This document shows, in pieces, positions 24,664 to 32,480 of a stretch of DNA of 64,000 bases. The stretch is from Paraburkholderia monticola (GTDB taxonomy: Bacteria > Pseudomonadota > Gammaproteobacteria > Burkholderiales > Burkholderiaceae): NCBI RefSeq assembly GCF_001580545.1, contig NZ_LRBG01000001.1:248001-312000 (forward strand), in the 5' to 3' direction. The translations under genes were made by a program, and so were the position numbers. Each line of letters starts with the position of its first letter. The stretch's first letter is position 1. A model generated the notes under the pieces. It was given only the letters and a program-made list of their open reading frames with translations. It was not told the origin of the DNA and searched no databases.

Positions 24664-25152
24664 ATGGCTTCCGCAGAATCGCATCCGCAAAACGACTTCA
24701 TGAACGCTGCGCGCAAGGAACGAAAGCGCGTCGAGATCTATCTGGTCAACGGCATCCGCCTGACCGGATGCATCGAGTCGTTCGATCAGTACCTGGTGAT
24801 GCTGCGCACGCCGGTCGGCCTGCAAGGCATCTACAAGCGCGCGATCTCCACGATCCAGCTCGACACCGGCACGCGGCCGGCGCCGCGCACCGGTCGAACC
24901 TCGCATGGCGAGCATGGCGCGCGCGGCCCGCATGGCTCGCGCGAGCATCGTGAACCGCGCGAAGGGCGTGAGTCGTATGGCGCGCCGTCGTCGGAGCGCT
25001 CGCCGGGCGAGCGTGGCAGCGGCAACTCCGAAGGCCCGGTGGTCGTCACGCGGCGTCGGCGTCTGTTCGGCACCGGCGGCGACGGCGGTAATCACGGTGG
25101 CAACCACGGCGGCAACCACGGCGGCGGCAGCTCCGGTGGCAATCAGGAATAA
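24664..25152 (+). CDS. hfq2: Second Hfq RNA chaperone with long low-complexity tail (Hfq2)
   Basis: RNA-binding Sm-like protein that would pair small RNAs with mRNAs. Residues 10-68 align to Hfq: [19 protein letters not shown], then [19 protein letters not shown] (Sm1) and IYKRAISTI (Sm2). The usual YKHA of Hfq is YKRA here, so the conserved proximal-face His is Arg. From about residue 70 the tail is rich in Arg, Gly, His, Glu and Ser and ends in repeated GGNH units, predicted disordered. Burkholderia species are known to carry both hfq and a longer hfq2, which this matches. The ATG at 24664 is chosen; a TTG two codons upstream is possible. Confidence 0.88.
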   Translation: MASAESHPQNDFMNAARKERKRVEIYLVNGIRLTGCIESFDQYLVMLRTPVGLQGIYKRAISTIQLDTGTRPAPRTGRTSHGEHGARGPHGSREHREPREGRESYGAPSSERSPGERGSGNSEGPVVVTRRRRLFGTGGDGGNHGGNHGGNHGGGSSGGNQE

Positions 25153-25182
25153 ATACGAATAAGCGGTAACGGCCGCGCCTCG

Positions 25183-25410
25183 CTACTCCGTGGACGAACC
25201 GAGGCGCCGCAGAATTTTCTCCAGTTGCATCAGCTGCCTATCGGTCAGCTCGAACCTCCCCTTGACCGCCAGCACGCGGCGCCGCCAGTAGCCGGCGTCG
25301 AACAGTTGCAGTGCCGGTTGCTGCGTCGCCCAATCCAGGTGTTCCAGTTCGGCTTCCACGACGTGGGCTGCAAACACACGCCCAGTCCCCGCCGGCTTTT
25401 TTCCGTTCAT
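25183..25410 (-). CDS. Small conserved-looking hypothetical protein
   Basis: A 75-residue product (MNGKKPAGTGRVFAAHVVEA...) with balanced composition and an ending QLMQLEKILRRLG that looks like a helix. I do not recognise a named family. It converges with hfq2, with 30 bases between the stops. No clear ribosome site precedes the ATG at 25410; an in-frame ATG at 25467 would add 19 residues. Cytosolic, no membrane segment. Confidence 0.5.
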   Translation of the reverse strand: MNGKKPAGTGRVFAAHVVEAELEHLDWATQQPALQLFDAGYWRRRVLAVKGRFELTDRQLMQLEKILRRLGSSTE

Positions 25411-25587
25411 GTGGTTCGCTGTGTGATCGATCGGTGTGTCGTTCGCGGCCCATGCGCGGCCGGACATCCGGAGAACGAACCGGGCGCGGCCGGTTTCAAA
25501 CGACGCACTTAGGCCATTCGGCCCACGTTCGCCGGCGGCCGCGATGCGCTATGCTGAATGATTGACCCTGTAATGATGGAGCGCGTC

Positions 25588-25779
25588 ATGATCAGCAAAA
25601 GCCAGCATGCTTCCAAGCCTGCGCGCACGCGCCGGGCGCCGCCGACCTCCGCCGAGACACGACTCGACGAGGCGCTGATGGAAAGCTTTCCCGCCAGCGA
25701 TCCGATCGCCGTCGACATGACGGAGCCATCGCGGGCGCGGATACGCAAAACTCAGGCGGACACACGCAAGCGGCATTGA
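25588..25779 (+). CDS. Small protein with LDEALMESFPASDP motif
   Basis: A 63-residue basic protein with a disordered N-terminus and the block TRLDEALMESFPASDPIAV near residues 27-45. This motif recurs in small uncharacterised proteobacterial proteins. ATGGAGCGCGTC upstream of the ATG at 25588 provides a ribosome site; in-frame ATGs at 25558 and 25573 would lengthen the N-terminus. Function unknown. Confidence 0.6.
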   Translation: MISKSQHASKPARTRRAPPTSAETRLDEALMESFPASDPIAVDMTEPSRARIRKTQADTRKRH

Positions 25780-25919
25780 AATCGAGCCGGCTTGCGTCGG
25801 TCGCGGGCAGCGAAGAGTTGAGGAGTGGAAATGCCGAAGCGCCCGGCGGCTGAAGTGCGTTGCGCCGGTTAGTGATATGCGGAAAAGCGCCGATCAGCCC
25901 TCACCTCGCAGACGGGCCG

Positions 25920-25945
25920 GACGGCGCATCGATTCCCGCGCCGTC
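25920..25945. terminator. Hairpin between converging small gene and DUF2968 gene
   Basis: GACGGCGC at 25920-25927 pairs with GCGCCGTC at 25938-25945 around a 10-base loop. It lies between convergent stops and may help end both transcripts, but no T run follows on either strand. Confidence 0.35.
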
Positions 25946-25977
25946 CCGCCGATCCACCAAGGCTCAGCTCGTCGCGC

Positions 25978-26694
25978 TCAGTGCAGCGGCAAGCCGCTAT
26001 CGAGCTGACGCTGCAGGTCGCGTACCTGACGCTGCGCGACGCGCAACTGATCCTGCGCGGCGGCCTTCTGCTGTGCCAATTCGGTCGCCTCGGCGCGCTT
26101 CTGCTCCTGCTGGCTCGCGACGATGCTCTGCTGCTGACGCGCGATCTCGAGGTCGGCCTGCAGGCGGCTCGCGCGGTCCTGTGACAACGCGACGAGGCGT
26201 TGCGTGAACGCCTTCTGCGCTTCGAGTTGCGTGCGACGGATTTCGACGTCCGACAGCTGCACGGTCTGGCGCACGAAATCCTTATAGATGAGCTCGGCGC
26301 GCGCGACGTCCTGGGTCTTGATCACGCGCCAGAAATTCTTCTGCTGGAACAGCGCGACGTAGTAGGTCATCTCCTTGCCGTAGAACATCAGGCTCGCGCC
26401 ATACGTGCCGTTATAGGTGGTGCGCAGTTCGCTCAGATCCGAGCCGTGGATCATCTGCTGCAATTCCGCGACATTGCCAGTGGCGGATTGGCGGTTTTCA
26501 TCCGGCGTCAGCGCAGTGGTCTCGGCCTGGCCGGTCTGCGATGTGTCGGGCAACGCGGTCGTCGCACCCGGTTGTGAAACGATTGCGCTGCTGGCGCCAG
26601 TGATCTCCAGAGCCTGTGCATCCGCGCCCCGAAGAGCCCCCAATACGATGCATGCGGCCAGAGCAATCTCTCGTAGCTTTGAGTTTCGGTCCAT
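25978..26694 (-). CDS. Exported DUF2968-family protein with coiled coil
   Basis: A 238-residue protein with a Sec signal peptide (hydrophobic residues 9-23, cleavage near ADAQA). The central part (ELQQMIHGSDLSELRTTYNG near residues 77-96, then GASLMFYGKEMTYYVAL) fits DUF2968, a Burkholderiales family. Residues 160-232 are Gln/Ala/Arg rich and should form a long coiled coil (VASQQEQKRAEATELAQQKA). Periplasmic location is expected; function is unknown. Convergent with the LDEALM gene and divergent from the DUF2147 gene. Confidence 0.75.
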   Translation of the reverse strand: MDRNSKLREIALAACIVLGALRGADAQALEITGASSAIVSQPGATTALPDTSQTGQAETTALTPDENRQSATGNVAELQQMIHGSDLSELRTTYNGTYGASLMFYGKEMTYYVALFQQKNFWRVIKTQDVARAELIYKDFVRQTVQLSDVEIRRTQLEAQKAFTQRLVALSQDRASRLQADLEIARQQQSIVASQQEQKRAEATELAQQKAAAQDQLRVAQRQVRDLQRQLDSGLPLH

Positions 26695-27132
26695 GTATTA
26701 CCTGCTGAACAGATTTTGTTTTAGTAGAAGCCGGCCATTATTACTTACTTTCGCGGGTTTCGGGCTCTGTCCGTTGCTGCTGAGCGACTCGCGCCACGTG
26801 CTCGGCTGCGTGTCGGCGTATGCGTCGAGCAAGAGGATCGCGATTGCACCGAACAAACCGGTGCGGAAATTGATTTGCAGCCTCGATCTGTCCGCCCCGC
26901 GAACGCGACATTCTTCTCACAGCCGCATTGACGCGCTTTAGAAGCGTCGCGTGCTGATTAGAAGCCCCACTATCAAACGACGGGTGCGCTTTCGCGTATT
27001 CTGCGCTGACGATGAAAACGGCACGCCGCTGGCATCGTCCTGCATCGCAAAGGCCGGTGCCGCACACCCGACCGCGATGCCCATAACGCCGCGCGACCAT
27101 GATCGCGCGGACTCACATCAAGGAGGAAGACA
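26695..27132. other. Divergent intergenic region, DUF2968 and DUF2147 genes
   Basis: About 440 bases between the starts of two divergent exported-protein genes. It must hold both promoters. The first 60 bases are AT-rich next to the DUF2968 start. No gene, repeat or clear operator was recognised. Confidence 0.4.
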
Positions 27133-27618
27133 ATGACGCAATTCACTCAACGTGCTCGCGCGCTCGCAATGCGCACCGTCCGCCACGCCGCGCTGGCCGG
27201 CGCCCTGCTCGCCAGCGCCGCGACCGCGATGGCGCAGACCGAAACGCCGATTGGCACGTGGCAAACCATCGACGATCACACGGGCCAGCCGAAGGCGCTC
27301 ATACAGATCACCCAGGACGGTAACGGCGAACTGAGCGGCAAGGTGATCAGAGGGCTCGGCGCAAACAACCAGCCGGATCGCCGCTGTACCGAATGCACCG
27401 ACGCGCGGAAGGATCAGCCGATTCTCGGCATGACGATCATCAACAGCATGAAGAAGGATGGCGACGCGTGGGATCACGGTCAGATTCTCGATCCGGAAAA
27501 CGGCAAACTCTACAAGTGCAAGATGCATCTCGAAGACAGCGGCAACAAGCTCGTGGTGCGCGGCTACATTGGCGTTGCGCTGCTCGGCCGCTCGCAGACG
27601 TGGATCCGGCAGCAGTGA
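27133..27618 (+). CDS. Exported DUF2147-family protein
   Basis: A 161-residue protein with a signal peptide ending near ATAMAQTE (residue 35) and a mature domain of the DUF2147 type: IGTWQTIDDHTGQPKALIQI near residues 40-59, a CTECTD pair of cysteines near 84-88, DGDAWDHGQILDPENGKLYK and a closing GRSQTWIR. Family members are small periplasmic beta-rich proteins of unknown function. A very strong AAGGAGGAAG site precedes the ATG, which suggests high expression. A hairpin follows about 60 bases after the stop. Confidence 0.85.
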   Translation: MTQFTQRARALAMRTVRHAALAGALLASAATAMAQTETPIGTWQTIDDHTGQPKALIQITQDGNGELSGKVIRGLGANNQPDRRCTECTDARKDQPILGMTIINSMKKDGDAWDHGQILDPENGKLYKCKMHLEDSGNKLVVRGYIGVALLGRSQTWIRQQ

Positions 27619-27679
27619 GATTCGACGTGCTGCGCATGGGTAGCGCCTCACACGTCGTTAGAGTAAATGCAGCATAAAA

Positions 27680-27713
27680 AAACGGCCGGCGATCACGAAT
27701 CGCGCGGCCGTTT
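27680..27713 (-). terminator. Intrinsic terminator between DUF2147 and DUF4096 genes
   Basis: AAACGGCCG pairs with CGGCCGTTT around a loop that extends the stem by GCGAT/ATCGC with one bulge. On the minus strand it is followed by an unbroken run of T's, so it is a strong terminator for the DUF4096 gene. On the plus strand only three T's follow, which may still serve the DUF2147 gene. Confidence 0.8.
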
Positions 27714-27739
27714 CCATTGTGGCGGGCTGTTTGAAATGG

Positions 27740-28198
27740 TCATGCGGCCTGTTTGAACGATGCAGCACCAGCGAATGGCGAGGCGGACACCGGCGCGGCC
27801 GATGCCGGGTTGTATACGACGGGCGGAACACGGAACGCCGGGGGTACGCGCTCAGCTGCGGTGCCCTTGTGCTGCGGGTTCGCGTGCGTGCGCATACGCG
27901 CTTCCATCAAACTGCAGAGATCTTCGCTCGCGGCGCCGAGCAGTTGCTCCATGACGTGCTTGAGTACGCCCGATTCGTACCACGACTTGAAGCGGCGATG
28001 GCAGGTCTGATACGACGGGTACCGACGCGGCATGGCCGACCAGGTGGCGCCGTTATACATGACCCACAGCACGCCGTTGAGCACCGAGCGGGTATTGGCA
28101 AGCGGGCGGCCACGCATTTCGGTACGTGGCCTGAGTTCGGGCAGCAGTGGCGCAACGCGCTGCCATTCTTCATCTGTGATATCGCGATACGGGTTCAT
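27740..28198 (-). CDS. Stand-alone DUF4096 protein (IS5-type transposase N-domain)
   Basis: A 152-residue protein. Residues 1-100 match the N-terminal DUF4096 domain of IS5-group transposases: ITDEEWQRVAPLLPEL, then RGRPLANTRSVLNGVLWVMY, then GATWSAMPRRYPSYQTCHRRF. The DDE catalytic half is absent and no continuation is seen in another frame, nor inverted or direct repeats. The tail (residues 110-152) is Pro/Ala rich. AAGGAGAAAGC precedes the ATG and a strong terminator follows the stop, so the gene looks maintained. A domesticated DNA-binding protein is more likely than an active element. A second family member lies at 56218-56619. Confidence 0.75.
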   Translation of the reverse strand: MNPYRDITDEEWQRVAPLLPELRPRTEMRGRPLANTRSVLNGVLWVMYNGATWSAMPRRYPSYQTCHRRFKSWYESGVLKHVMEQLLGAASEDLCSLMEARMRTHANPQHKGTAAERVPPAFRVPPVVYNPASAAPVSASPFAGAASFKQAA

Positions 28199-28297
28199 GC
28201 TTTCTCCTTTGTCAAAACGACGACAAAAGATAGCCAGTCATCCGTGCGCAGAATATAAGACCACTCCGATTCCTCAAACTGCGTTGTACGTTGCGGC

Positions 28298-29395
28298 TCA
28301 GGTCAGCGATGTATCGACGATCCGGCGCGGCGTGTCGAGATACTCCTTCGACTGCATCTCGACGATGCGCGACACCGTACGCGTGAATTCGTTGGCCATC
28401 GGCCCGTCGACGTACAGTTGCTCCGGCGGCACCGCGGCCGACATCAGCAGCTTGACCTTGTGGTCGTAGAACACGTCGATCAGCCATGTGAAACGGCGCG
28501 CTTCCGACGCCATACGCACCGACATCTGCGGCACGTCCGACAGGATCACCGCGTGAAAGCGACTCGCGAGTTCGAGGTAGTCGTTCTGCGAGCGCGGGCC
28601 GCCGCACAACGTCGCGAAGTCGAACCAGACGACGCCGTCCGCGCGGCGCAGCGCCTTCAGCTCGCGCTTCTCGATATGCAGCAGCGGACTTTCGTCGGGT
28701 ACCGCGGCGAGGCGCGCGAAGGCGTCGCGCAGCGCCTTGCCGGCGGCGGCGTCGAGCGGCGTGTGATAGACCTCCACCTGCGCAAGCGTGCGCTGCCGGT
28801 AGTCGATCCCCGCGTCGACGTTGATCACGTCGAGCTTCTGCTTGATCAGCTCGATCGCGGGCAGCATGCGGTCGCGATGCAGGCCGTCCGGGTATAGCGT
28901 GTCGGGATCGTAATTGGACGTCATCACGAACTGCACGCCGTTCTCGAACAGCTTGTCGAGCAGACGGTAGAGAATCATCGCGTCGGCGATATCCGACACA
29001 TGGAATTCGTCGAAACAGATCAGCCGATAACGCTTCGCGATGCGGCGCGCGAGTTCGTCGAGCGGGTCGGCCTGGCCTTTGAGGTCTTCGAGCTCACGAT
29101 GCACTTCGCGCATGAACTCGTGGAAATGCAAACGTGTTTTGCGATGCAACGGCACGATCGTGTAGAAGCTGTCCATCAGGAAGCTCTTGCCGCGGCCCAC
29201 GCCGCCCCACATGTACACGCCGCGCGGCAGATCGGGGTGAATGATCAGTTTCTTGAACGCGTTCGAGCGGCGCGACTTGTATTCGGTCCACTCTTCAAAG
29301 CACCGCTGCAGGCGGTCGACCGCCGCGCGCTGGGCCGGATCGGATTGATAACCGCGCGTCTGCAGTTCTTTTTCGTAGTATTCGGTGACGTTCAT
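28298..29395 (-). CDS. zapE: Cell division protein ZapE (AFG1-type ATPase)
   Basis: ATPase of the AFG1/ZapE family, linked in E. coli to Z-ring function under stress. The 365-residue length is normal. Walker A is GGVGRGKS near residue 64, Walker B LICFDEFHV near residue 129, and the sensor region VMTSNYDPDTLYPDGL near residue 157. It is downstream of lpdA on the same strand, but an intrinsic terminator separates the two, so it probably has its own promoter. Confidence 0.92.
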   Translation of the reverse strand: MNVTEYYEKELQTRGYQSDPAQRAAVDRLQRCFEEWTEYKSRRSNAFKKLIIHPDLPRGVYMWGGVGRGKSFLMDSFYTIVPLHRKTRLHFHEFMREVHRELEDLKGQADPLDELARRIAKRYRLICFDEFHVSDIADAMILYRLLDKLFENGVQFVMTSNYDPDTLYPDGLHRDRMLPAIELIKQKLDVINVDAGIDYRQRTLAQVEVYHTPLDAAAGKALRDAFARLAAVPDESPLLHIEKRELKALRRADGVVWFDFATLCGGPRSQNDYLELASRFHAVILSDVPQMSVRMASEARRFTWLIDVFYDHKVKLLMSAAVPPEQLYVDGPMANEFTRTVSRIVEMQSKEYLDTPRRIVDTSLT

Positions 29396-29412
29396 CGTGT
29401 TGCTGCAAAAAG

Positions 29413-29445
29413 AAAGGCGGGAGGGAGTGAACCCCGCCCGCCTTT
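29413..29445 (-). terminator. lpdA: Intrinsic terminator after lpdA
   Basis: Arms at 29413-29425 and 29433-29445 (13 bases, one mismatch) with a 7-base loop. Read on the minus strand the stem ends in CGCCTTT and runs into CTTTTTG. It lies 38 bases after the lpdA stop and before zapE. Confidence 0.8.
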
Positions 29446-29483
29446 GGTGATGCCAAGATTGCGTTTCGGTCAGGCGTGCGTGC

Positions 29484-30926
29484 TTACATGTTCAGCGCGC
29501 GCTTGTCGACAGCGAGTGCCGCTTCGCGCATGACTTCCGACAGCGACGGGTGCGGATGGCAAATACGGCCGATGTCTTCCGACGCCGCCTTGAACTCCAT
29601 CGCCACCACGGCTTCCGCGATCAGGTCCGATGCGTTCGCCGAGATGATGTGCACGCCGAGCAGTTCGTCGGTCTTCGCGTCGGCGATCATCTTGACGAAA
29701 CCATCCGCCTTGTTGATGCCCAGCGCGCGGCCGTTCGCCATGAACGGGAACTGGCCCGTCTTGATCTCGCGGCCTTCTGCCTTGAGCTGCTGCTCGGTCT
29801 TGCCGACCCATGCGATTTCCGGCTCGGTGTAGATCACCCACGGAACGCAGTTGTAGTCGATGTGCGGCTTCTGGCCGTCGATCACTTCCGCGACCATCAC
29901 GCCTTCGTCTTCGGCCTTGTGCGCGAGCATCGGGCCGCGCACCACGTCGCCGATCGCGTACACGTTCGGCACGGCCGTCGCGCAGTGGTCGTCCACGTCG
30001 ATGAAGCCGCGCTCGTTGGCCTTCAGGCCGATCGATTCGAGGCCGAGGTTGTCGGTGTTCGGCACACGGCCGACCGACACGATCAGTCGGTCGGCTTCGA
30101 GCGTCTGTGCGTTGCCGTCCTTGTCCGTGTAGGCGATCGTCACGCCGTTTTCGCTCGTCTTCACTTCGCCGACCTTTACGCCGACGTGGATGTCGAGACC
30201 CTGCTTCTTGAACTGCTTGGCCGCTTCCTTCGACAGCGCCTGGTCAGCCGCGCCGAGGAATTCCGGCAGCGCTTCGAGCACGGTCACGTCGGCGCCGAGG
30301 CGGCGCCACACCGAGCCGAGTTCCAGACCGATCACGCCCGCGCCGATCACGGCGAGCTTCTTCGGTGCCGTGTCGAACGAGAGCGCGCCTTCGTTGTCGG
30401 CGATCAGCTTGTTGTCGACCGGAATGCCCGGCAGGTGACGCGCCTTCGAACCCGTCGCGATGATCACGTTCTTCGCGGTGACGACTTCGCTGCTTGCACC
30501 ATCCGTGCCTTCGCCGCTCACTTCGATCTGCACGCCGGCGTCGGTCTTGCCGGTGAACTTGCCGTGGCCCTTGAGCCACGTGATCTTGTTCTTGCGGAAC
30601 AGGAATTCGATGCCCTTGGTCATCTTCTCGACGATGCCGTCCTTGCGGGACATCATCTTCGAGATATCGACCTGCACGTTCTCGACCGAGATACCGTGGT
30701 CGGCGAGGTGATGCGACGCGTTTTCAAACTCTTCCGACGACGCAAGCAGCGCCTTCGACGGAATGCAGCCGACGTTCAGGCAGGTGCCGCCGAGCTTCAG
30801 CGCGCCGGCCGGGTTCTTCCACTTTTCGATACATGCGACGGTCTTGCCGAGCTGCGCTGCGCGGATGGCGGCGATATAACCGCCAGGGCCTGCGCCGATC
30901 ACGACGACGTCAAATTCTTTGGACAT
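29484..30926 (-). CDS. lpdA: Dihydrolipoyl dehydrogenase (E3) of 2-oxoglutarate dehydrogenase
   Basis: Flavoprotein that reoxidises the dihydrolipoyl groups of the E2 component using NAD+. The 480 residues include the FAD motif [14 protein letters not shown] (7-20), the redox-active pair Cys49 and Cys54 in [13 protein letters not shown], a second nucleotide fold [13 protein letters not shown] and the C-terminal HPHPSLSE active-site His. The ATG at 30926 (MSKEFDVVV) is chosen; an extension to 30962 is Arg-rich and unlike the family. It closes the odhA-odhB-lpdA unit, 138 bases after odhB, with two hairpins in the gap. Confidence 0.95.
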   Translation of the reverse strand: MSKEFDVVVIGAGPGGYIAAIRAAQLGKTVACIEKWKNPAGALKLGGTCLNVGCIPSKALLASSEEFENASHHLADHGISVENVQVDISKMMSRKDGIVEKMTKGIEFLFRKNKITWLKGHGKFTGKTDAGVQIEVSGEGTDGASSEVVTAKNVIIATGSKARHLPGIPVDNKLIADNEGALSFDTAPKKLAVIGAGVIGLELGSVWRRLGADVTVLEALPEFLGAADQALSKEAAKQFKKQGLDIHVGVKVGEVKTSENGVTIAYTDKDGNAQTLEADRLIVSVGRVPNTDNLGLESIGLKANERGFIDVDDHCATAVPNVYAIGDVVRGPMLAHKAEDEGVMVAEVIDGQKPHIDYNCVPWVIYTEPEIAWVGKTEQQLKAEGREIKTGQFPFMANGRALGINKADGFVKMIADAKTDELLGVHIISANASDLIAEAVVAMEFKAASEDIGRICHPHPSLSEVMREAALAVDKRALNM

Positions 30927-31064
30927 GACAATCCCTTTGATGGCGGAACGGCGCCGGGCCACCTGGGGTGGCGCGCGCCGTTCCTGTACTGCGGAATGCT
31001 AAAGACGTACTACGGATGACGCCGGTTCACGCAAAGCGCAGGCCGGCGTCAGTGGAACGAGCGC

Positions 31065-32339
31065 TTACAGGTCGAGCAGCAGGCGAGCCGGATCTTCCAG
31101 CGCGTCCTTCATCGCGACCAGCGACAGCACTGCTTCGCGGCCGTCGATGATGCGGTGGTCGTACGACAGCGCGAGGTAGTTCATCGGGCGGATCACGATC
31201 TGGCCGTTTTCGACCACAGCGCGCTCCTTGGTGGCGTGCACGCCGAGAATCGCGGACTGCGGCGGGTTGATGATCGGGGTCGACAGCATCGAGCCGAACA
31301 CGCCGCCGTTCGAGATCGAGAACGTACCGCCGGTCATTTCTTCGATCGACAGCTTGCCGTCCTTCGCCTTCTGACCGAATTCGGCGATCTTCTTCTCGAT
31401 GTCGGCGAGGCTCAGCTGATCCGCGTTGCGCAGGATCGGCACCACCAGACCACGCGGCGAGCCGACAGCGATACCGATGTCGAAGTAGCCGTGATAGACG
31501 ATGTCGTTACCGTCGATCGACGCATTCACGAGCGGGAACTTCTTCAGCGCGTGAACAGCCGCCTTCACGAAGAACGACATGAAGCCGAGCTTCACGCCGT
31601 GTTCCTTCTCGAACTTGTCCTTGTACTTGTTGCGCAGATCCATGACCGGCGCCATGTTCACTTCGTTGAACGTCGTGAGGATGGCGTTGGTTTGCTGCGA
31701 CTCGAGCAGACGCTCGGCGATACGCGCACGCAGACGCGACATCGGCACGCGCTGTTCCGGACGGTCCTTCAGCCACTGGTCGGCTGATGCCGGTGCCTTG
31801 ACGTCCGGCAGCGACGGCTTCGCAGCCTTCGGAGCGGCGGCCGGAGCCGGTGCCGCCTTGGCAGCCGGAGCGCCGGCGGTGAGCACGTCGCCCTTCGTGA
31901 TGCGGCCGTCACGGCCCGTGCCGGCGACGTCGCCCGCAGCCAGACCCTTCTCGGCCATCAGCTTGCCGGCAGCCGGCGAAGCAGCGGTGTTCGAGCCCGT
32001 TGCGGCGGCAGCCTGAGCGGCCGGCGCGGGAGCGGCAGCCGGTGCGGCGACCGGAGCCGGCTTCACTTCGGCTTCGACAGCGGCGGCGCCTGCGGTGCCT
32101 TCGGTGTCGATCTTCGCGATCACCTGATCGGCGGTGACCGTGTCGCCGTCGTTCGAGATGACTTGCGCGAGCACGCCTGCTGCCGGAGCCGGCACTTCGA
32201 GCACGACCTTGTCGGTCTCGATTTCGATGAGGATTTCGTCCTGAGCGACAGCCTCGCCGGGCTTCTTCTTCCACTGCAGCATGGTCGCTTCCGAGACCGA
32301 CTCGGAGAGCTGGGGAACCTTGACTTCAACAATAGCCAT
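31065..32339 (-). CDS. odhB: Dihydrolipoamide succinyltransferase (E2)
   Basis: Core E2 enzyme of the 2-oxoglutarate dehydrogenase complex, transferring succinyl groups to CoA. The 424-residue protein has one lipoyl domain ([14 protein letters not shown], lipoylated Lys44), an Ala/Pro linker, a peripheral-subunit-binding domain ([14 protein letters not shown] near residue 130) and the catalytic domain with the active-site His in [16 protein letters not shown] near residue 395. It lies between odhA and lpdA on the minus strand. Also known as sucB. Confidence 0.95.
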   Translation of the reverse strand: MAIVEVKVPQLSESVSEATMLQWKKKPGEAVAQDEILIEIETDKVVLEVPAPAAGVLAQVISNDGDTVTADQVIAKIDTEGTAGAAAVEAEVKPAPVAAPAAAPAPAAQAAAATGSNTAASPAAGKLMAEKGLAAGDVAGTGRDGRITKGDVLTAGAPAAKAAPAPAAAPKAAKPSLPDVKAPASADQWLKDRPEQRVPMSRLRARIAERLLESQQTNAILTTFNEVNMAPVMDLRNKYKDKFEKEHGVKLGFMSFFVKAAVHALKKFPLVNASIDGNDIVYHGYFDIGIAVGSPRGLVVPILRNADQLSLADIEKKIAEFGQKAKDGKLSIEEMTGGTFSISNGGVFGSMLSTPIINPPQSAILGVHATKERAVVENGQIVIRPMNYLALSYDHRIIDGREAVLSLVAMKDALEDPARLLLDL

Positions 32340-32480
32340 TATGAGTATCCTGAATACGTATCGGGTGACGGCGCTTCTTCACGACCGCCTGCGAACCATG
32401 AACGCCGCGCCTGACCCTCATGGGAAACGTTCGGCGCGGCGCGGGAAAGCGCCCTGCGCTCTCCCGGCTCGTCTGTTTCT

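Noticed and set aside
25085..25140. Tandem DNA repeat at the end of hfq2
   Set aside because: The repeat is explained by the Gly-Gly-Asn-His coding repeats of the Hfq2 tail.
30944..31050. Two hairpins between odhB and lpdA (arms GGAACGGCGC/GCGCCGTTCC and GACGCCGG/CCGGCGTC)
   Set aside because: Neither has a T run on the minus strand, so they are not called terminators. They may affect mRNA processing between the genes.
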